Positions 9,523 through 19,514 of a stretch of 58,699 bases of DNA are shown here, in pieces; position 1 is the first letter of the stretch, and each line of letters begins with the position of its first letter. The DNA is from Isotricha intestinalis (lineage: Eukaryota > Ciliophora > Litostomatea > Vestibuliferida > Isotrichidae): positions 1-58,699 of the forward strand of contig JAJJLU010003534.1 of NCBI GenBank assembly GCA_023807065.1. The letters are read 5' to 3'. The notes beneath the pieces are model-generated. The model worked only from the letters and a program-made list of their open reading frames with translations. It had not been told where the DNA came from and did not search any database. The position numbers and the translations under genes are program-made.

Positions 9523-11454
9523 ATGACAAGTGTAAATTTAGAAGAAAATTTAGGTTCTCCTTCACCATCAATTCCAATAGAGCTTTTATTAGCTCAAAGA
9601 AAAATATCACAATTAACTTATGACAAAGTAGTAATATCTAAAAAATATATTGAAAGAAAATATAATATGTTAAAATTAAAAAATATAGAGTCCTTAATTA
9701 TTAAGGAAAAAATGGATAAATTAGCTCTTCCGGAAGAAACAAAAAACGAAATATTTTTAGAAATTAAAAAAAAAGAAAAAAAGCAAATGCAAAAGAAAAG
9801 GAAAAAATTAACAATATATAACTATGAATCATTATATATAATAGGAAGAGGAGGATTTGGTGAAGTTCATGTTTGTAGAAATAAAAAAACAGGAGAAATA
9901 GTAGCAATAAAAAAAATAAAGAAAGATATATTAATTCAAAAAAACCAAATAATTCATATAAGAGATGAACAAGATTTTTTAAGTAAAATAAAATCACCAT
10001 GGGTAGTTGAATTAAAAGCTTCTTTTCAAGAAGGAGATTATTTATTTTTAGTAATGGAATTTTTACAAGGAGGAGATTTAATGAATTTACTTATTAAGAA
10101 ACATTTATTTAATGAAGAACAAGCTAAATTTTATATATGTGAAATAATATGTGCAATTGATTCTATTCATGAATTAAAATGTATTCATAGAGATATTAAA
10201 CCAGATAATATATTAATAGATAAATATGGTCATATTAAATTAAGTGATTTTGGTTTAGCTAAAATATCAGATAATTTCTTTACAGAAGATATATTTAATT
10301 TAAAAGAAAATAGAATATGTCATTCAAGAAATTTTTCTTGTGTTGGAACTGCTTATTATATAGCTCCTGAAGTATTAGAAAAAATAGGTTATGGACCTGA
10401 AATTGATTGGTGGAGTTTAGGTATAATTTTTTATGAAATGTTATTTGGACATGCTCCTTTTTTTTCTAAAATCACTAATGAAGTTTGTTATAAAGTTATT
10501 AACCATAAAAAATTTTTAACTTTCCCTAAAAAAATTAAAATAACTGATAATGCTAAAGACTTAATTAAAAAATTAATTTGTGATTCTAATTGTAGATTAG
10601 GGAAAAATGGAGTTCAAGAAATTAAAAATCATCCTTTTTTTAAAGATATTAATTGGAATAAATTAAAAGAAATGAAACCTTGTTTTATTCCTCAAATTAA
10701 AAATGATTATGATGTAAGATATTTTGATATTTATGATAAAATAGAAGACTTTTATCCTGATATAAAAAAAAAGAAAAGAAAAGATGCAGAATATATTGGT
10801 TATACTTATCATGGAACTGAAAATGAACCTACTGATTTAATTTCAGTTATTGAAATGATTCAAGAAAAACAAAAAGATATTTATGAAAAAATGGAACAGA
10901 AACTTAAAGATGATATTAATTTAAAGAAAAAAATTAATGTAAATAATGATAATAATAATGATGATAATGAATGTAATGTTGGAGATAGTAATGATAAATG
11001 TCAAAATATTAATAAAAGTAATATTGTGTTAGAAAATAAATTTAAAATTAATAATAATTATGATAATAATAATAATTCATCAAAATTAGAAAATAAATTT
11101 ATTATTCCTAATAAAAAATCAAGAAATCAAAATCAAATAAATAAATTGGTTTCAATTAATAAAGTAAATAGTAAGATGAATTCTAATATTAATAAAGAAA
11201 ATGAAGATAAAAAAATTAATAATGAAAAACTTAAAGAAAAAGAAGAACAAGATAATTCACATTATAAATATTATAGTACATTTAATACACATAAAGCAGA
11301 TAGAAGTAGACAAAATAAAAAAGATGAAATGGATATTCAACGTATAAATACAGAAGAAAATAAACCTGTTAAACCTGTAATTGATGGGAAAAAAAATAGT
11401 GCTTTTGGTTCAATTGCTTCTAAATTTATTAATGCTTTTTTTAAAAAAAAATAA
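9523..11454 (+). CDS. AGC protein kinase of the NDR/LATS family
   Basis: 643 residues. Residues about 18-95 are a charged helical region resembling the MOB/S100-binding N-terminal region of NDR kinases, with the basic run KKKEKKQMQKKRKKL just before the kinase domain. The kinase has the Gly loop IGRGGFGEV (near 107), VAIKKIKK, HRDIKPDN (near 222), DFGLAK (near 241), activation segment SRNFSCVGTAYYIAPEV and DWWSLG. An insert sits between DFG and APE, as in NDR kinases. After the kinase tail, YIGYTYHG (Thr428) matches the NDR hydrophobic motif, the site of activating phosphorylation by MST/Hippo-like kinases. NDR kinases control cell shape, polarity and division with MOB proteins; ciliates use MOB/NDR modules to place the division plane. 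The C-terminal 200 residues are Asn/Lys-rich and unrecognised. Confidence 0.92.
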   Translation: MTSVNLEENLGSPSPSIPIELLLAQRKISQLTYDKVVISKKYIERKYNMLKLKNIESLIIKEKMDKLALPEETKNEIFLEIKKKEKKQMQKKRKKLTIYNYESLYIIGRGGFGEVHVCRNKKTGEIVAIKKIKKDILIQKNQIIHIRDEQDFLSKIKSPWVVELKASFQEGDYLFLVMEFLQGGDLMNLLIKKHLFNEEQAKFYICEIICAIDSIHELKCIHRDIKPDNILIDKYGHIKLSDFGLAKISDNFFTEDIFNLKENRICHSRNFSCVGTAYYIAPEVLEKIGYGPEIDWWSLGIIFYEMLFGHAPFFSKITNEVCYKVINHKKFLTFPKKIKITDNAKDLIKKLICDSNCRLGKNGVQEIKNHPFFKDINWNKLKEMKPCFIPQIKNDYDVRYFDIYDKIEDFYPDIKKKKRKDAEYIGYTYHGTENEPTDLISVIEMIQEKQKDIYEKMEQKLKDDINLKKKINVNNDNNNDDNECNVGDSNDKCQNINKSNIVLENKFKINNNYDNNNNSSKLENKFIIPNKKSRNQNQINKLVSINKVNSKMNSNINKENEDKKINNEKLKEKEEQDNSHYKYYSTFNTHKADRSRQNKKDEMDIQRINTEENKPVKPVIDGKKNSAFGSIASKFINAFFKKK

Positions 11455-12265
11455 TTCTGAAATTTTTTGTAAATAAATTTATATTATATATGCATAATAT
11501 GTGATTTAGTATTAAATAAAAATCAATTTATGGTTTTATTTATTGACAGTATAATCGAATTTTATTTTATAATCCATTTACTTTTAATTTTTTTTTAAAG
11601 GTAATAAATAAAAAATATATAACATAAGAATAATGATAATTATTAAGAAATTATTAATAAACTATATAAATAATATTTGAACACTTTACTATCTTCAATT
11701 GGATTATTTTAATATCAATTGTTTTTTTCTCAATTAAATATAGAGTAAATCTACTTAAAGAATGAATTCCAAATTTCCAAATAAAATAATCGCTAAAAAA
11801 ATTTATATTTAAATTATTTTATCGATTTTTTAAAAGAAGTTAATATGGTTCTTTATATTAATATATAAATTTTCAAATTTAGAAAGATCATATTTTTTAT
11901 CATAATATAAATAATAATCAAATCTATTATCCTCCTATAATTAATTTTCCATTATATTAACCTAATTAATTCCTTTATCAAATAATAATAATTATATGAA
12001 GATATTATTTTTTTTTCTTTTAATTATTTAATAATATATAAATTTATATCATAAAATTGGGAAAGAAATCTTTCTTTTAAATAATCAATAGATTTTTTTA
12101 ATTCAAAGGTATTTCAATTATATTACAATAATAATAAAGTATAAAATAAAAAAAAAAAAGAAAAATAATATTCATAACAATAAATATTATTTAAAAAAAA
12201 TCTATTTAAAAAAAAATTAAGTCAATAACAATTAAAATAATAAAATAATAATTAAATTAAATTTA
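11455..12265. other. Intergenic region between convergent genes, with a possible gene relic
   Basis: About 810 bp of A/T-rich DNA between the 3' ends of two genes. Most of it shows nothing. On the minus strand, 11934-11833 is open for 34 codons with a charged, protein-like composition (EDNRFDYYLYYDKKYDLSKF at its start). It is preceded by an ATG at 11952 separated only by TAA and TAG codons, and followed by TAA. This could be a decayed gene. In DNA this AT-rich, such stretches also arise by chance, so I give it low weight. Confidence 0.3.
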
Positions 12266-13048
12266 TTAATTTTTCTTCCCGCCATTTTCATCATCACTAT
12301 CACTATATTCTAATAATTTAATATTAGTCATATTTTTATATTCATTTTTGATTTTCTTTGCCATTTTTTCAACACTATCAAATCTATGACAATTAACTCT
12401 AATAACAGGAATATCTTTAGTAATTTGTTGAATAAACTCTTCATAAGCATCATATAATTTTTCTAAATAATTAAGTGTAATATTCCTTTCATAATCATAA
12501 TTTCTTTCTCTAATTCTTTCTAAAGCTAATTTAGGATTAAGATCTAAGTAAATAATTAAAGTATATTTCTTCATAAAATGAGACATATTTCTAAATAAAT
12601 TTAAATAAGTTTTATATTGTCTTTCTTCCATATTTCCTTCTTCAAAAAGAACTTTAGCAAATAAAGAATCTTCATACATTGTTCTATCTGTAATTCCACC
12701 TTTTCCTTCCCAAAGTGCTTTTTGTTGTTGACTGAATCTTTCATTTAATAATGCAACTTGAAGAGAAAAACTATATCTTTTTTTATTGTTATAAAAATCT
12801 TCTAAAAATTTCTTGTCTATTTCAGGCTCGTAAAAAACAGGAAAATCAAATAGTTTTCCTAGTTCTTTTGCTAATTGAGTTTTCCCTGTTCCTATTATTC
12901 CACTTATTCCTATTAAATCTTTTTCTTGAAGTTGAATATTATCATATTGAAGATGCTCTATAAAAGATTGAGGAGATGGAGGAAAGTTTATTATTGAAGA
13001 TGATTTTGGAGAGTGCTTTTTTTCAGGAGTTATTTCATTATCTTTCAT
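12266..13048 (-). CDS. Deoxynucleoside kinase
   Basis: 260 residues. The P-loop is GIIGTGKT (50-57). It is followed by the FYEPE segment (Glu74, base/sugar contact), the catalytic-region motif DRTMYED (121-127; DR plus acidic residue) and the Arg-rich lid RIRERNYDYER (178-188). These are the ordered motifs of the dCK/dGK/bacterial dNK family, which phosphorylates deoxynucleosides with ATP in the salvage pathway. The 45-residue N-terminal extension is Pro/Ser-rich rather than a clear mitochondrial targeting peptide, so a cytosolic location is likelier. Substrate preference cannot be read here. Salvage fits an organism that feeds on bacterial DNA. The family is patchy in protists, so bacterial or viral origin should be considered, though base composition matches the host. 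Confidence 0.88.
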   Translation of the reverse strand: MKDNEITPEKKHSPKSSSIINFPPSPQSFIEHLQYDNIQLQEKDLIGISGIIGTGKTQLAKELGKLFDFPVFYEPEIDKKFLEDFYNNKKRYSFSLQVALLNERFSQQQKALWEGKGGITDRTMYEDSLFAKVLFEEGNMEERQYKTYLNLFRNMSHFMKKYTLIIYLDLNPKLALERIRERNYDYERNITLNYLEKLYDAYEEFIQQITKDIPVIRVNCHRFDSVEKMAKKIKNEYKNMTNIKLLEYSDSDDENGGKKN

Positions 13049-13430
13049 TTTTTTTTCTTTGTTTTTTTAATGTTTTTTAAATTTTTAAATATTATTTTTT
13101 TCCCTCCAAATTTTATAAATTTTTAATTGTTTTTTATAATGAAAATATATTTAAATTTTTATTCTTTTTTTTTAAGCAATTGTATAATAATTTTCTTCAT
13201 ACTAAAAGTAAATATTATTATCATTTACTTGGATAAATAATATTTACCATAAAAATATTAAGAATTAATATTTATATTTTAAAGAAAAAAATAAAAATTA
13301 AAAAATGATGAAAAAATTTAACTTGAAATTACATGAAAGAAAATATGATTACAATTCTCTGAAAAAATATATATATTTTTAATATATAATAAACATTTAT
13401 TTTTGTTGCTAAATAAATAAACATATAAAT
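13049..13430. other. Intergenic spacer with an AT-rich inverted repeat
   Basis: About 380 bp between two minus-strand genes, serving as the 3' flank of the arrestin gene and 5' flank of the deoxynucleoside kinase. Apart from the hairpin listed separately, I see only A/T runs. Confidence 0.5.
13208..13247. repeat. Perfect 12-bp inverted repeat with 16-nt loop
   Basis: The arm GTAAATATTATT at 13208-13219 is the exact reverse complement of 13236-13247. It lies downstream of the arrestin-fold gene and upstream of the deoxynucleoside kinase on the minus strand, so it could act in 3' end formation. The arms are almost all A/T, so chance occurrence is quite possible. Confidence 0.35.
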
Positions 13431-15062
13431 CTAATCATTAAAAACAAAAAAATTACTATTATTTTGATTATAAGGAGGGATAAACATATTATTTGTATCA
13501 TTTTCATTTTCTTCAAATAAATTAAAATCATCATCATCATTTAAATTTAAATCATTCATAATTTTATCTTTTAATTCTTTATCAACAACAATATATGGGA
13601 AAGGTTCATAAAATTGTTTTTTAATTTCTTCTTCTTCTTTTTTTCTTTTTTCTTCTTCTAATTTCTTCATTTCTTCTCCTCTTTTTTTACTTTCTAAAGC
13701 CATTTTTTTCTTTTTTAATCGATCATAATATATAAATAATTGCCCAGAGCCATCATCAGTAATAACATTTTCAATATCATCTTCATCTTGTGGAGGTTCA
13801 TTTTCATTTTTTTCTATTTTATTTTCATTTGCTAAAGACTTTTCAATTAATTCTTGATGATTTAAAATACTACTTTGCGCCAAAGGATTTTGATTATTTT
13901 GATTTATATTTATTATTTGACTATTAAATAAATTAAGATTATTATTATTATTCTTATTATTATTTTGATTTAAATTAATATTAGAAAATTCATAATTATC
14001 ACTTGCATTATGTGTAATTATAATTGGAAATGTTAATCTTGGTCTTGAATTGTGATGAACAAAAGAAGTAAAATATAAAGTAATTTTAATGTAATATTCA
14101 CAAGAAAAAGAATTACAAGTCATTGTTGGTATAAATGTATACCAATCAATATTATTATTAGTATAAGGTTCTGATACTCCTGAATATGTCAAATATTTTA
14201 AATATATATCTTTAATATTATAAAAATATCTAAAAACCTGTTTTTTCTTAGATAAAAGATGAATACCATAAGTAGAGCTTGCAACTGGAATTTCTTCTTC
14301 TATTTTTATATTATTTAATATATAAGTTATTTTTCTTTTTGTGCTTACTTTTATTTTAGATACATTTAATTTACCTTCTGTATTATCAATTAATATATTT
14401 AATGGTATATTATCATTAAATTTATAATTTGATTTTGGAATTGATAGTATCATTTTACAATTACCTTTATTTATCATTCCCCATTTATATACTTTTTGCT
14501 CAGCTTGATATTCTTTAATTGCATCATTTTCTTTTTGTTTAACTAAAATTTGAAATATTGTTTCTGATTCAATTTCTTCATTATTCTTTTTCTTATCATT
14601 TATATTATTTTTGTTATTATTTTTTTCAGGAACAATAACTTTAGATAATAAAATATATCTTAAAAAAATTCTTGAATGATCTCCTCGATATTCAAAACTT
14701 GGATTAAATTCTTTTAAAGGAAAAGAAAACTGAAAATTATAATTTCCAGAATTTAACCTTATAACAGGAGAATTAATTTTAAATAATTGAGGAAGATTTA
14801 ATTTTAATTTTCCAATTGTATTTTTATTTATATTATAATCTTTAATATTTTCATTTTTTTCTGGAATTATATTTTGTACTTTTTTATAAACCCAACCTTC
14901 AATAGAATAAATTTCAATTTCAATATCACATAAATCTAAAGGAAAAGATAAATTTAAATTTATTAATCCTGTTATATCTGAATTTGGATAATATGATTGT
15001 GATTGTGTATTTATTTTTAAAATTGGTGATTGTTTTAATTTCGGTGTAATTTCTTGTCCCAT
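13431..15062 (-). CDS. Arrestin-fold protein (alpha-arrestin/VPS26-like)
   Basis: 543 residues. Residues about 15-165 look like an arrestin N domain: a beta-rich start (YYPNSDITGLINLNLSFPLD), then FPLKEFNPSFEYRG and LRYILLSKV, typical of arrestin-domain-containing proteins. Residues about 190-350 fit the C domain (YKWGMINKGNCKMILSIPKS, then a run of strands). From about 360 the protein becomes Asn-rich, then strongly acidic with a long Lys/Glu helix (about 445-500). Proteins with this fold act as endocytic or sorting adaptors; alpha-arrestins often recruit ubiquitin ligases through PPxY motifs. A PPYNQN sequence near the C-terminus (about residue 529) is not a canonical PPxY. The stop is TAG. 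It is divergent from the RING-like membrane protein gene, with 88 bp between their starts. Confidence 0.75.
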   Translation of the reverse strand: MGQEITPKLKQSPILKINTQSQSYYPNSDITGLINLNLSFPLDLCDIEIEIYSIEGWVYKKVQNIIPEKNENIKDYNINKNTIGKLKLNLPQLFKINSPVIRLNSGNYNFQFSFPLKEFNPSFEYRGDHSRIFLRYILLSKVIVPEKNNNKNNINDKKKNNEEIESETIFQILVKQKENDAIKEYQAEQKVYKWGMINKGNCKMILSIPKSNYKFNDNIPLNILIDNTEGKLNVSKIKVSTKRKITYILNNIKIEEEIPVASSTYGIHLLSKKKQVFRYFYNIKDIYLKYLTYSGVSEPYTNNNIDWYTFIPTMTCNSFSCEYYIKITLYFTSFVHHNSRPRLTFPIIITHNASDNYEFSNINLNQNNNKNNNNNLNLFNSQIININQNNQNPLAQSSILNHQELIEKSLANENKIEKNENEPPQDEDDIENVITDDGSGQLFIYYDRLKKKKMALESKKRGEEMKKLEEEKRKKEEEEIKKQFYEPFPYIVVDKELKDKIMNDLNLNDDDDFNLFEENENDTNNMFIPPYNQNNSNFFVFND

Positions 15063-15150
15063 TTTAAATATTTAATTTTTCTTTTTATCTATTTAAATTT
15101 AGTTAGTTATTCTATAAATTAATTTGTAAATTTTTTTATTAAAAATAAAA
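15063..15150. promoter_or_regulatory. Divergent promoter, 88 bp
   Basis: The spacer holds all the non-coding DNA between the start codons of the arrestin-fold gene (minus) and the RING-like gene (plus). It is A/T only apart from a few G residues, with no recognisable box. Confidence 0.55.
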
Positions 15151-16041
15151 ATGTTTTCGAGGAGAAAAAGAACTTTTAAAGATTTTTTCTATGGTTATTG
15201 TATTATTTCTTCGTCTTATGCTTCAGTAGGATTAGTTAAAACTTTAATTAAACAATATAATAAATACTTAGATTCAAAACAATTATTTTCTAAAATTGGG
15301 AATAATAATATTATGAATATTAATAAATATTATCTTTTAGCTGGAGAAGCAAAAAAATTAATATCTCCAATTAAAAATACTTTTAATCAAGATTTAATTG
15401 GTTTAAAAGGTAATACAGTTTATTTTGAAAACTTTATATTAAATTGTAATAACTTAAAATATATAATTCAACCAACTCCTTTAACGAAGTTTTTTTCTTT
15501 AAAAAAATGTTATATAAGAAATGAAAATAATAATTTACCAGAAGTGAATAAATTATTTATTTCTAAATCAGAAGTTCTAAATAATGGAGATAAAATTTAT
15601 TTATTTGGAAAAGCAATTGAAAATAAAGGAAATCTAATAGAAAATTATGAGAATTTAATTCAAATAAAACCTTATATAATTTCACATTCTTCATATGATG
15701 AATTAAAAAAAATTTGTTTGTCTATTTATCCAATGGTTAAAACTTGTTTTAAAATATCATTTGTTGGAATATTTTTATTAATTGGTATTAAGCATTTTTA
15801 TCTTAAATATCAATATTGGAAGAATAGAAATAAAAGAAGATATGTTTTAAAATGTAATGTTTGTAAAAATAATTTATGTGATATATTATGTGAAAAATGT
15901 GAAAATTTAACAAATTATTGTTCTCAATGTTATTTAAAATTACAAGATGAAATAAATTCAAAAAAAATAAAATTAAAAAATATAAAATGCGTTCATTGCA
16001 ATCAAATTTTAGATATAGTACAAATTATTAAATTTAATTAA
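15151..16041 (+). CDS. Membrane protein with C-terminal RING-like zinc domain, MUL1/GIDE-like layout
   Basis: 296 residues. A first hydrophobic segment lies at about 10-30. A beta-rich middle part includes VLNNGDKIYLFGKA (near 148), which resembles the GIDE/BAM domain of the MUL1 ligase. A clear transmembrane helix follows at about 204-224, then a basic stop-transfer (YWKNRNKRR). The C-terminal 60 residues have four paired cysteines: CNVC, CEKC, CSQC and CVHC. Two membrane spans, an intervening domain and a terminal zinc domain match the layout of MUL1/MAPL, an E3 ligase of the mitochondrial outer membrane. The zinc domain is all-Cys and the middle domain diverges, so this is a proposal from architecture, not a firm assignment. 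It could be a different membrane RING-like protein. It converges on the calpain-like gene with under 70 bp between them. Confidence 0.5.
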   Translation: MFSRRKRTFKDFFYGYCIISSSYASVGLVKTLIKQYNKYLDSKQLFSKIGNNNIMNINKYYLLAGEAKKLISPIKNTFNQDLIGLKGNTVYFENFILNCNNLKYIIQPTPLTKFFSLKKCYIRNENNNLPEVNKLFISKSEVLNNGDKIYLFGKAIENKGNLIENYENLIQIKPYIISHSSYDELKKICLSIYPMVKTCFKISFVGIFLLIGIKHFYLKYQYWKNRNKRRYVLKCNVCKNNLCDILCEKCENLTNYCSQCYLKLQDEINSKKIKLKNIKCVHCNQILDIVQIIKFN

Positions 16042-16109
16042 AAAAATAAAAAAAAAATTTTAAAAAAATAAAATAAATTTTGTAAATTCAAAAGAAATAA
16101 GATTAAAAA

Positions 16110-19100
16110 TTATATATTATCCTCTTCACTAACTTGAGTTAATTTAAACTTTTCTTTACACTTAACTAAAATATTAAAAGGTCCAAAAACATTTTTAGCA
16201 TAAGTACAAGGCATTAAAATAAATCCTTTAGGATCAACTCTTTTTTGACTATATTTCATAACAACAGTATCTTTAGGCATAAAATCAATTTTATCTTCAT
16301 TAACTAAATTGTCTTTCCATTTTCCATCCATTTCATTTTTAAAAATATAACAACTCATCATTGAATTAATCATACTTTGACTTAATCTTCTTTTCCAAAT
16401 AGAATTCATTCTCGAAATAATAATTTCAAAATCTACATTTTTAATCCAATCTTTTGCTTCAAATTGCAAAATAAATTTAGGATTATCAAAATAAGTTAAT
16501 TTTCTTTTATATTCATTATCAACATTCACTTTATTTTCTTCATCATTTTGATTTAATTTACTTCCTCCTGCATTATTCTCATTCCATTCTCCATTTAAAG
16601 AAGCACAATTATCTCCTAATAAAGGATATAATTCTATTTTTTTATTTGAATATATTTTCATTTCATAATCAAAAGTAGCATTTCTATCACTTAAAGTAGG
16701 AATAATAATCATAGGAGAATCTAATTTACTTAAAGTTACTTGTACTGAAGCACAATATGTATTATTATATGATGATTCAAATACTAATTCAGATTGATTA
16801 ATTGATTGTTTAGGGAATATTTTTTCAAAATCTAATTCTTTATTTGTTAATATTTTATTTGTTGAATTTATTATTCTTTCAATTGGTTCTAATTTCTTTT
16901 TTTCTTTAACTACTATTTGATGTTTTTCTGCTTTGCTTTGAACTAATTTTTCCTTATCTTCATCGTAATAAGATGGCTTTGTTATTAATAAACCTACTTT
17001 TGTTTCTTCATTTGCAAAATGACCTCCTACTTTTCTTAATATTATTTTACAACGAACATTATCATCGAATTTAATTAAATATTGAGGATTATTTGGCCAA
17101 TGAGGATTTTCAACATATTTTTTCTTATTTATTATATAACGAGGACCTCCTGATGTTACTCCATTTACCCATGTTCCATTTATTTTACTTTCAAAAGGCC
17201 TTTTTAATTCATTTATATAAATATCATCATTTGCAAATATTCTAAGCCAATAATTTGCATCTGGACGATATGGTTTGAATATTCTTTGATTTCCTTTTTT
17301 TTCTATTTCATATTTTGCTGTGTATTCAAGATAGGGAATTAAATTTATATACAAATGATCTTTATTTATTGGTAATTTTTTCATATTTTGAGAATTATAT
17401 TTTCTTATTATTTCCCTAAAATCAATATTCATTACTATTTCTCTTCTATTTCCATCATCTTTATCATTAATTGCTTTTTTAATTAATTTCTTCTCGTCTA
17501 AATCCCATATTCTACTATATCTTCCTTTGGTTAAAACAATCATAAAATTAATTTTAACATAATTCCCATTATTCATTTTTTGATCTTTTTGCATAAGTGA
17601 AATGATAATTTTACTATAAGGTTTTAATTCAATTTTATATTGTGGATTTAAAAAAAATGCTTCTTCAGTATCAATAATAATATCTCTTTTAAAATCACAT
17701 TGAATACTAATTTCTTGTTTAGGTTGAATAGCTTGAATAGGTTGTGGTTTAATAGGAGATTTAACTCCAGAAGTGCTTTTATCACTATTAGAAATATTAG
17801 TAGTTTTCTTCATGGAAATTTTACTTTTTGGAACAATAGAAGTAGTCCCAACTCCTAAATTAGAACCTATATGAGTAGTTCCTCTTCCCATAGTTTGTTT
17901 ATTTTGAATTGTCACTCTTTGTTCTGGGAACCAAGGATTACTTGATTGAGGAGAACCACCTGAACTTTCACCAGCCCATAAACCTGGGATTGTATAACTT
18001 GCCCATTCTTCAGGAAATATTCTACAATAATATAATGTATTATATGATGCTATGAAATCATCAAATAACATCCAAAATGTACCATCTGTTGTTGATACTG
18101 TATATTCTAATTTTTCTGTTAGTTTCTTATTAGCTTCCCATGTTTCGTCTTCCGGACCGTATTTATGAAGAAATTTACCTTTGTCCCAGTGATTACAAAG
18201 GAATATTAATTTTAAATTTTCATATTCTGCTATATTTAATATTGTATATATTGTATTTGATAATATTTGCTCATCTTCACCACCGTCTTTGTCACTTACA
18301 GATTCATTTAATTCTTCTTTTACTTTCTCTTCATCATATTTCATACAACCAATTAAATAACCTTGTGAAATACATCTTGTAATTTCATCAAAGTAAAATT
18401 TTTTAACTTTATCATCAATATTATTATTACTATCTCTTTGTATTTTAATCATTTTACTCCATCCACCAGTAAAATCAACTAAAAAGTCTTTTAATAAAGT
18501 ATCATTTAAAACAGAATAGCTACCAAATAATTTAGCATAAGCTTTTTCAAATAAACTAATCCAAAAAGGACTTTTCGGAGTAAGTGCTCTACTTAAAGAA
18601 TATTCTCCTCTTTGATGAGCAGGTAATCGAGTATCGACAGTAACAGGTTTCCATTCTCCATCAACAAAAAATTGAAATCCGCAAAAACCAGCTTTTAAAT
18701 TATCATTAACATGTTCATAATCTAAAACTAAATTAGTGAAATATTCATTATATTTTTGAAATAACATTAAAACAGCACCAATAAAGAATTTATCATTTAA
18801 AATACCTCTAGTTATTTTAAACTCATGTTCAATATTATAATTTCCATTAGGATGTGGTTCAACAGTAAAAAAAGAAATACCATCTTCTTCAATTGCAGGT
18901 CTTTCAAATTCAATTTCAAATTCACCATCTGGGTTTTCTCTTTCAGTACAAAAAATACTTTGATCACAAGGGAAATCTTCATCTTCAAATAATTCTCCAG
19001 TTTTTTCATATTTTTCTCTTAATTTTGCATAATATGAATATATAATTGAATTAGGTGTCATTGGAGGTTTCATTTTAATTTCATTATCACTATTTTGACC

Positions 19101-19514
19101 ATCGACAATGTCATTTTCACTTCCGCTTCCTTCGTTTTTTCTCATCATTGAAGAATTATTTTCAAATATTGTTGTTGAATTATTATCATTTTTTATTTCT
19201 TTATTTACTTGTGTTGGATTTGTACTTTGTTCTTTTTCTTTATTATTTTCTGTTATTTTTATTTGTTCGTCTGGATGCTTTTCTAAAAAATCTTTACGAG
19301 ATAAACGAGTGTTTCGACGAGAGTTTGATTCTGATTTGTTTTGTTCTTTTGTTATTTGGATGTTGAATTTAAAATTAGATGTTGTTGTACGGTTTTTTAT
19401 AAAATCTACATTCACTTGAAATGAATCGTTTGGGTCTTCTACGTCGGAGAAATGATCTTGTTTATCTTGTTTTTTAGATTCTTCTGTTATTGTAGCATTT
19501 TGTTCAGTTTCCAT
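16110..19514 (-). CDS. Calpain-family protein lacking the catalytic Cys and His (pseudo-protease)
   Basis: 1134 residues. After a disordered N-terminus, the calpain protease core spans about 180-520: DEDFPCDQSIF, then RGILNDKFFIGAVLML, WKPVTVDTRLP, SPFWISLFEKAYAKLFGSY, GGWS and DGTFWMLFDDF. In active calpains the segment near 242 reads G-x-L-G-D-C-W-F; here the Cys position is Lys (ILNDKFFIG). The expected G-H-A-Y site reads SNTIY, so His is lost too, while Asn and Trp of the RNPWG site survive as CNHWD. The rest (about 600-1134) contains several calpain-C2-like beta domains, including repeats with LYPLLGDNCASLNGEW and PNGNYW-like segments. Inactive calpains usually act as scaffolds or regulators of active ones. 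It shares a 355-bp divergent spacer with the ubiquitin hydrolase gene. Family certain; inactivity inferred from alignment by eye. Confidence 0.85.
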   Translation of the reverse strand: METEQNATITEESKKQDKQDHFSDVEDPNDSFQVNVDFIKNRTTTSNFKFNIQITKEQNKSESNSRRNTRLSRKDFLEKHPDEQIKITENNKEKEQSTNPTQVNKEIKNDNNSTTIFENNSSMMRKNEGSGSENDIVDGQNSDNEIKMKPPMTPNSIIYSYYAKLREKYEKTGELFEDEDFPCDQSIFCTERENPDGEFEIEFERPAIEEDGISFFTVEPHPNGNYNIEHEFKITRGILNDKFFIGAVLMLFQKYNEYFTNLVLDYEHVNDNLKAGFCGFQFFVDGEWKPVTVDTRLPAHQRGEYSLSRALTPKSPFWISLFEKAYAKLFGSYSVLNDTLLKDFLVDFTGGWSKMIKIQRDSNNNIDDKVKKFYFDEITRCISQGYLIGCMKYDEEKVKEELNESVSDKDGGEDEQILSNTIYTILNIAEYENLKLIFLCNHWDKGKFLHKYGPEDETWEANKKLTEKLEYTVSTTDGTFWMLFDDFIASYNTLYYCRIFPEEWASYTIPGLWAGESSGGSPQSSNPWFPEQRVTIQNKQTMGRGTTHIGSNLGVGTTSIVPKSKISMKKTTNISNSDKSTSGVKSPIKPQPIQAIQPKQEISIQCDFKRDIIIDTEEAFFLNPQYKIELKPYSKIIISLMQKDQKMNNGNYVKINFMIVLTKGRYSRIWDLDEKKLIKKAINDKDDGNRREIVMNIDFREIIRKYNSQNMKKLPINKDHLYINLIPYLEYTAKYEIEKKGNQRIFKPYRPDANYWLRIFANDDIYINELKRPFESKINGTWVNGVTSGGPRYIINKKKYVENPHWPNNPQYLIKFDDNVRCKIILRKVGGHFANEETKVGLLITKPSYYDEDKEKLVQSKAEKHQIVVKEKKKLEPIERIINSTNKILTNKELDFEKIFPKQSINQSELVFESSYNNTYCASVQVTLSKLDSPMIIIPTLSDRNATFDYEMKIYSNKKIELYPLLGDNCASLNGEWNENNAGGSKLNQNDEENKVNVDNEYKRKLTYFDNPKFILQFEAKDWIKNVDFEIIISRMNSIWKRRLSQSMINSMMSCYIFKNEMDGKWKDNLVNEDKIDFMPKDTVVMKYSQKRVDPKGFILMPCTYAKNVFGPFNILVKCKEKFKLTQVSEEDNI

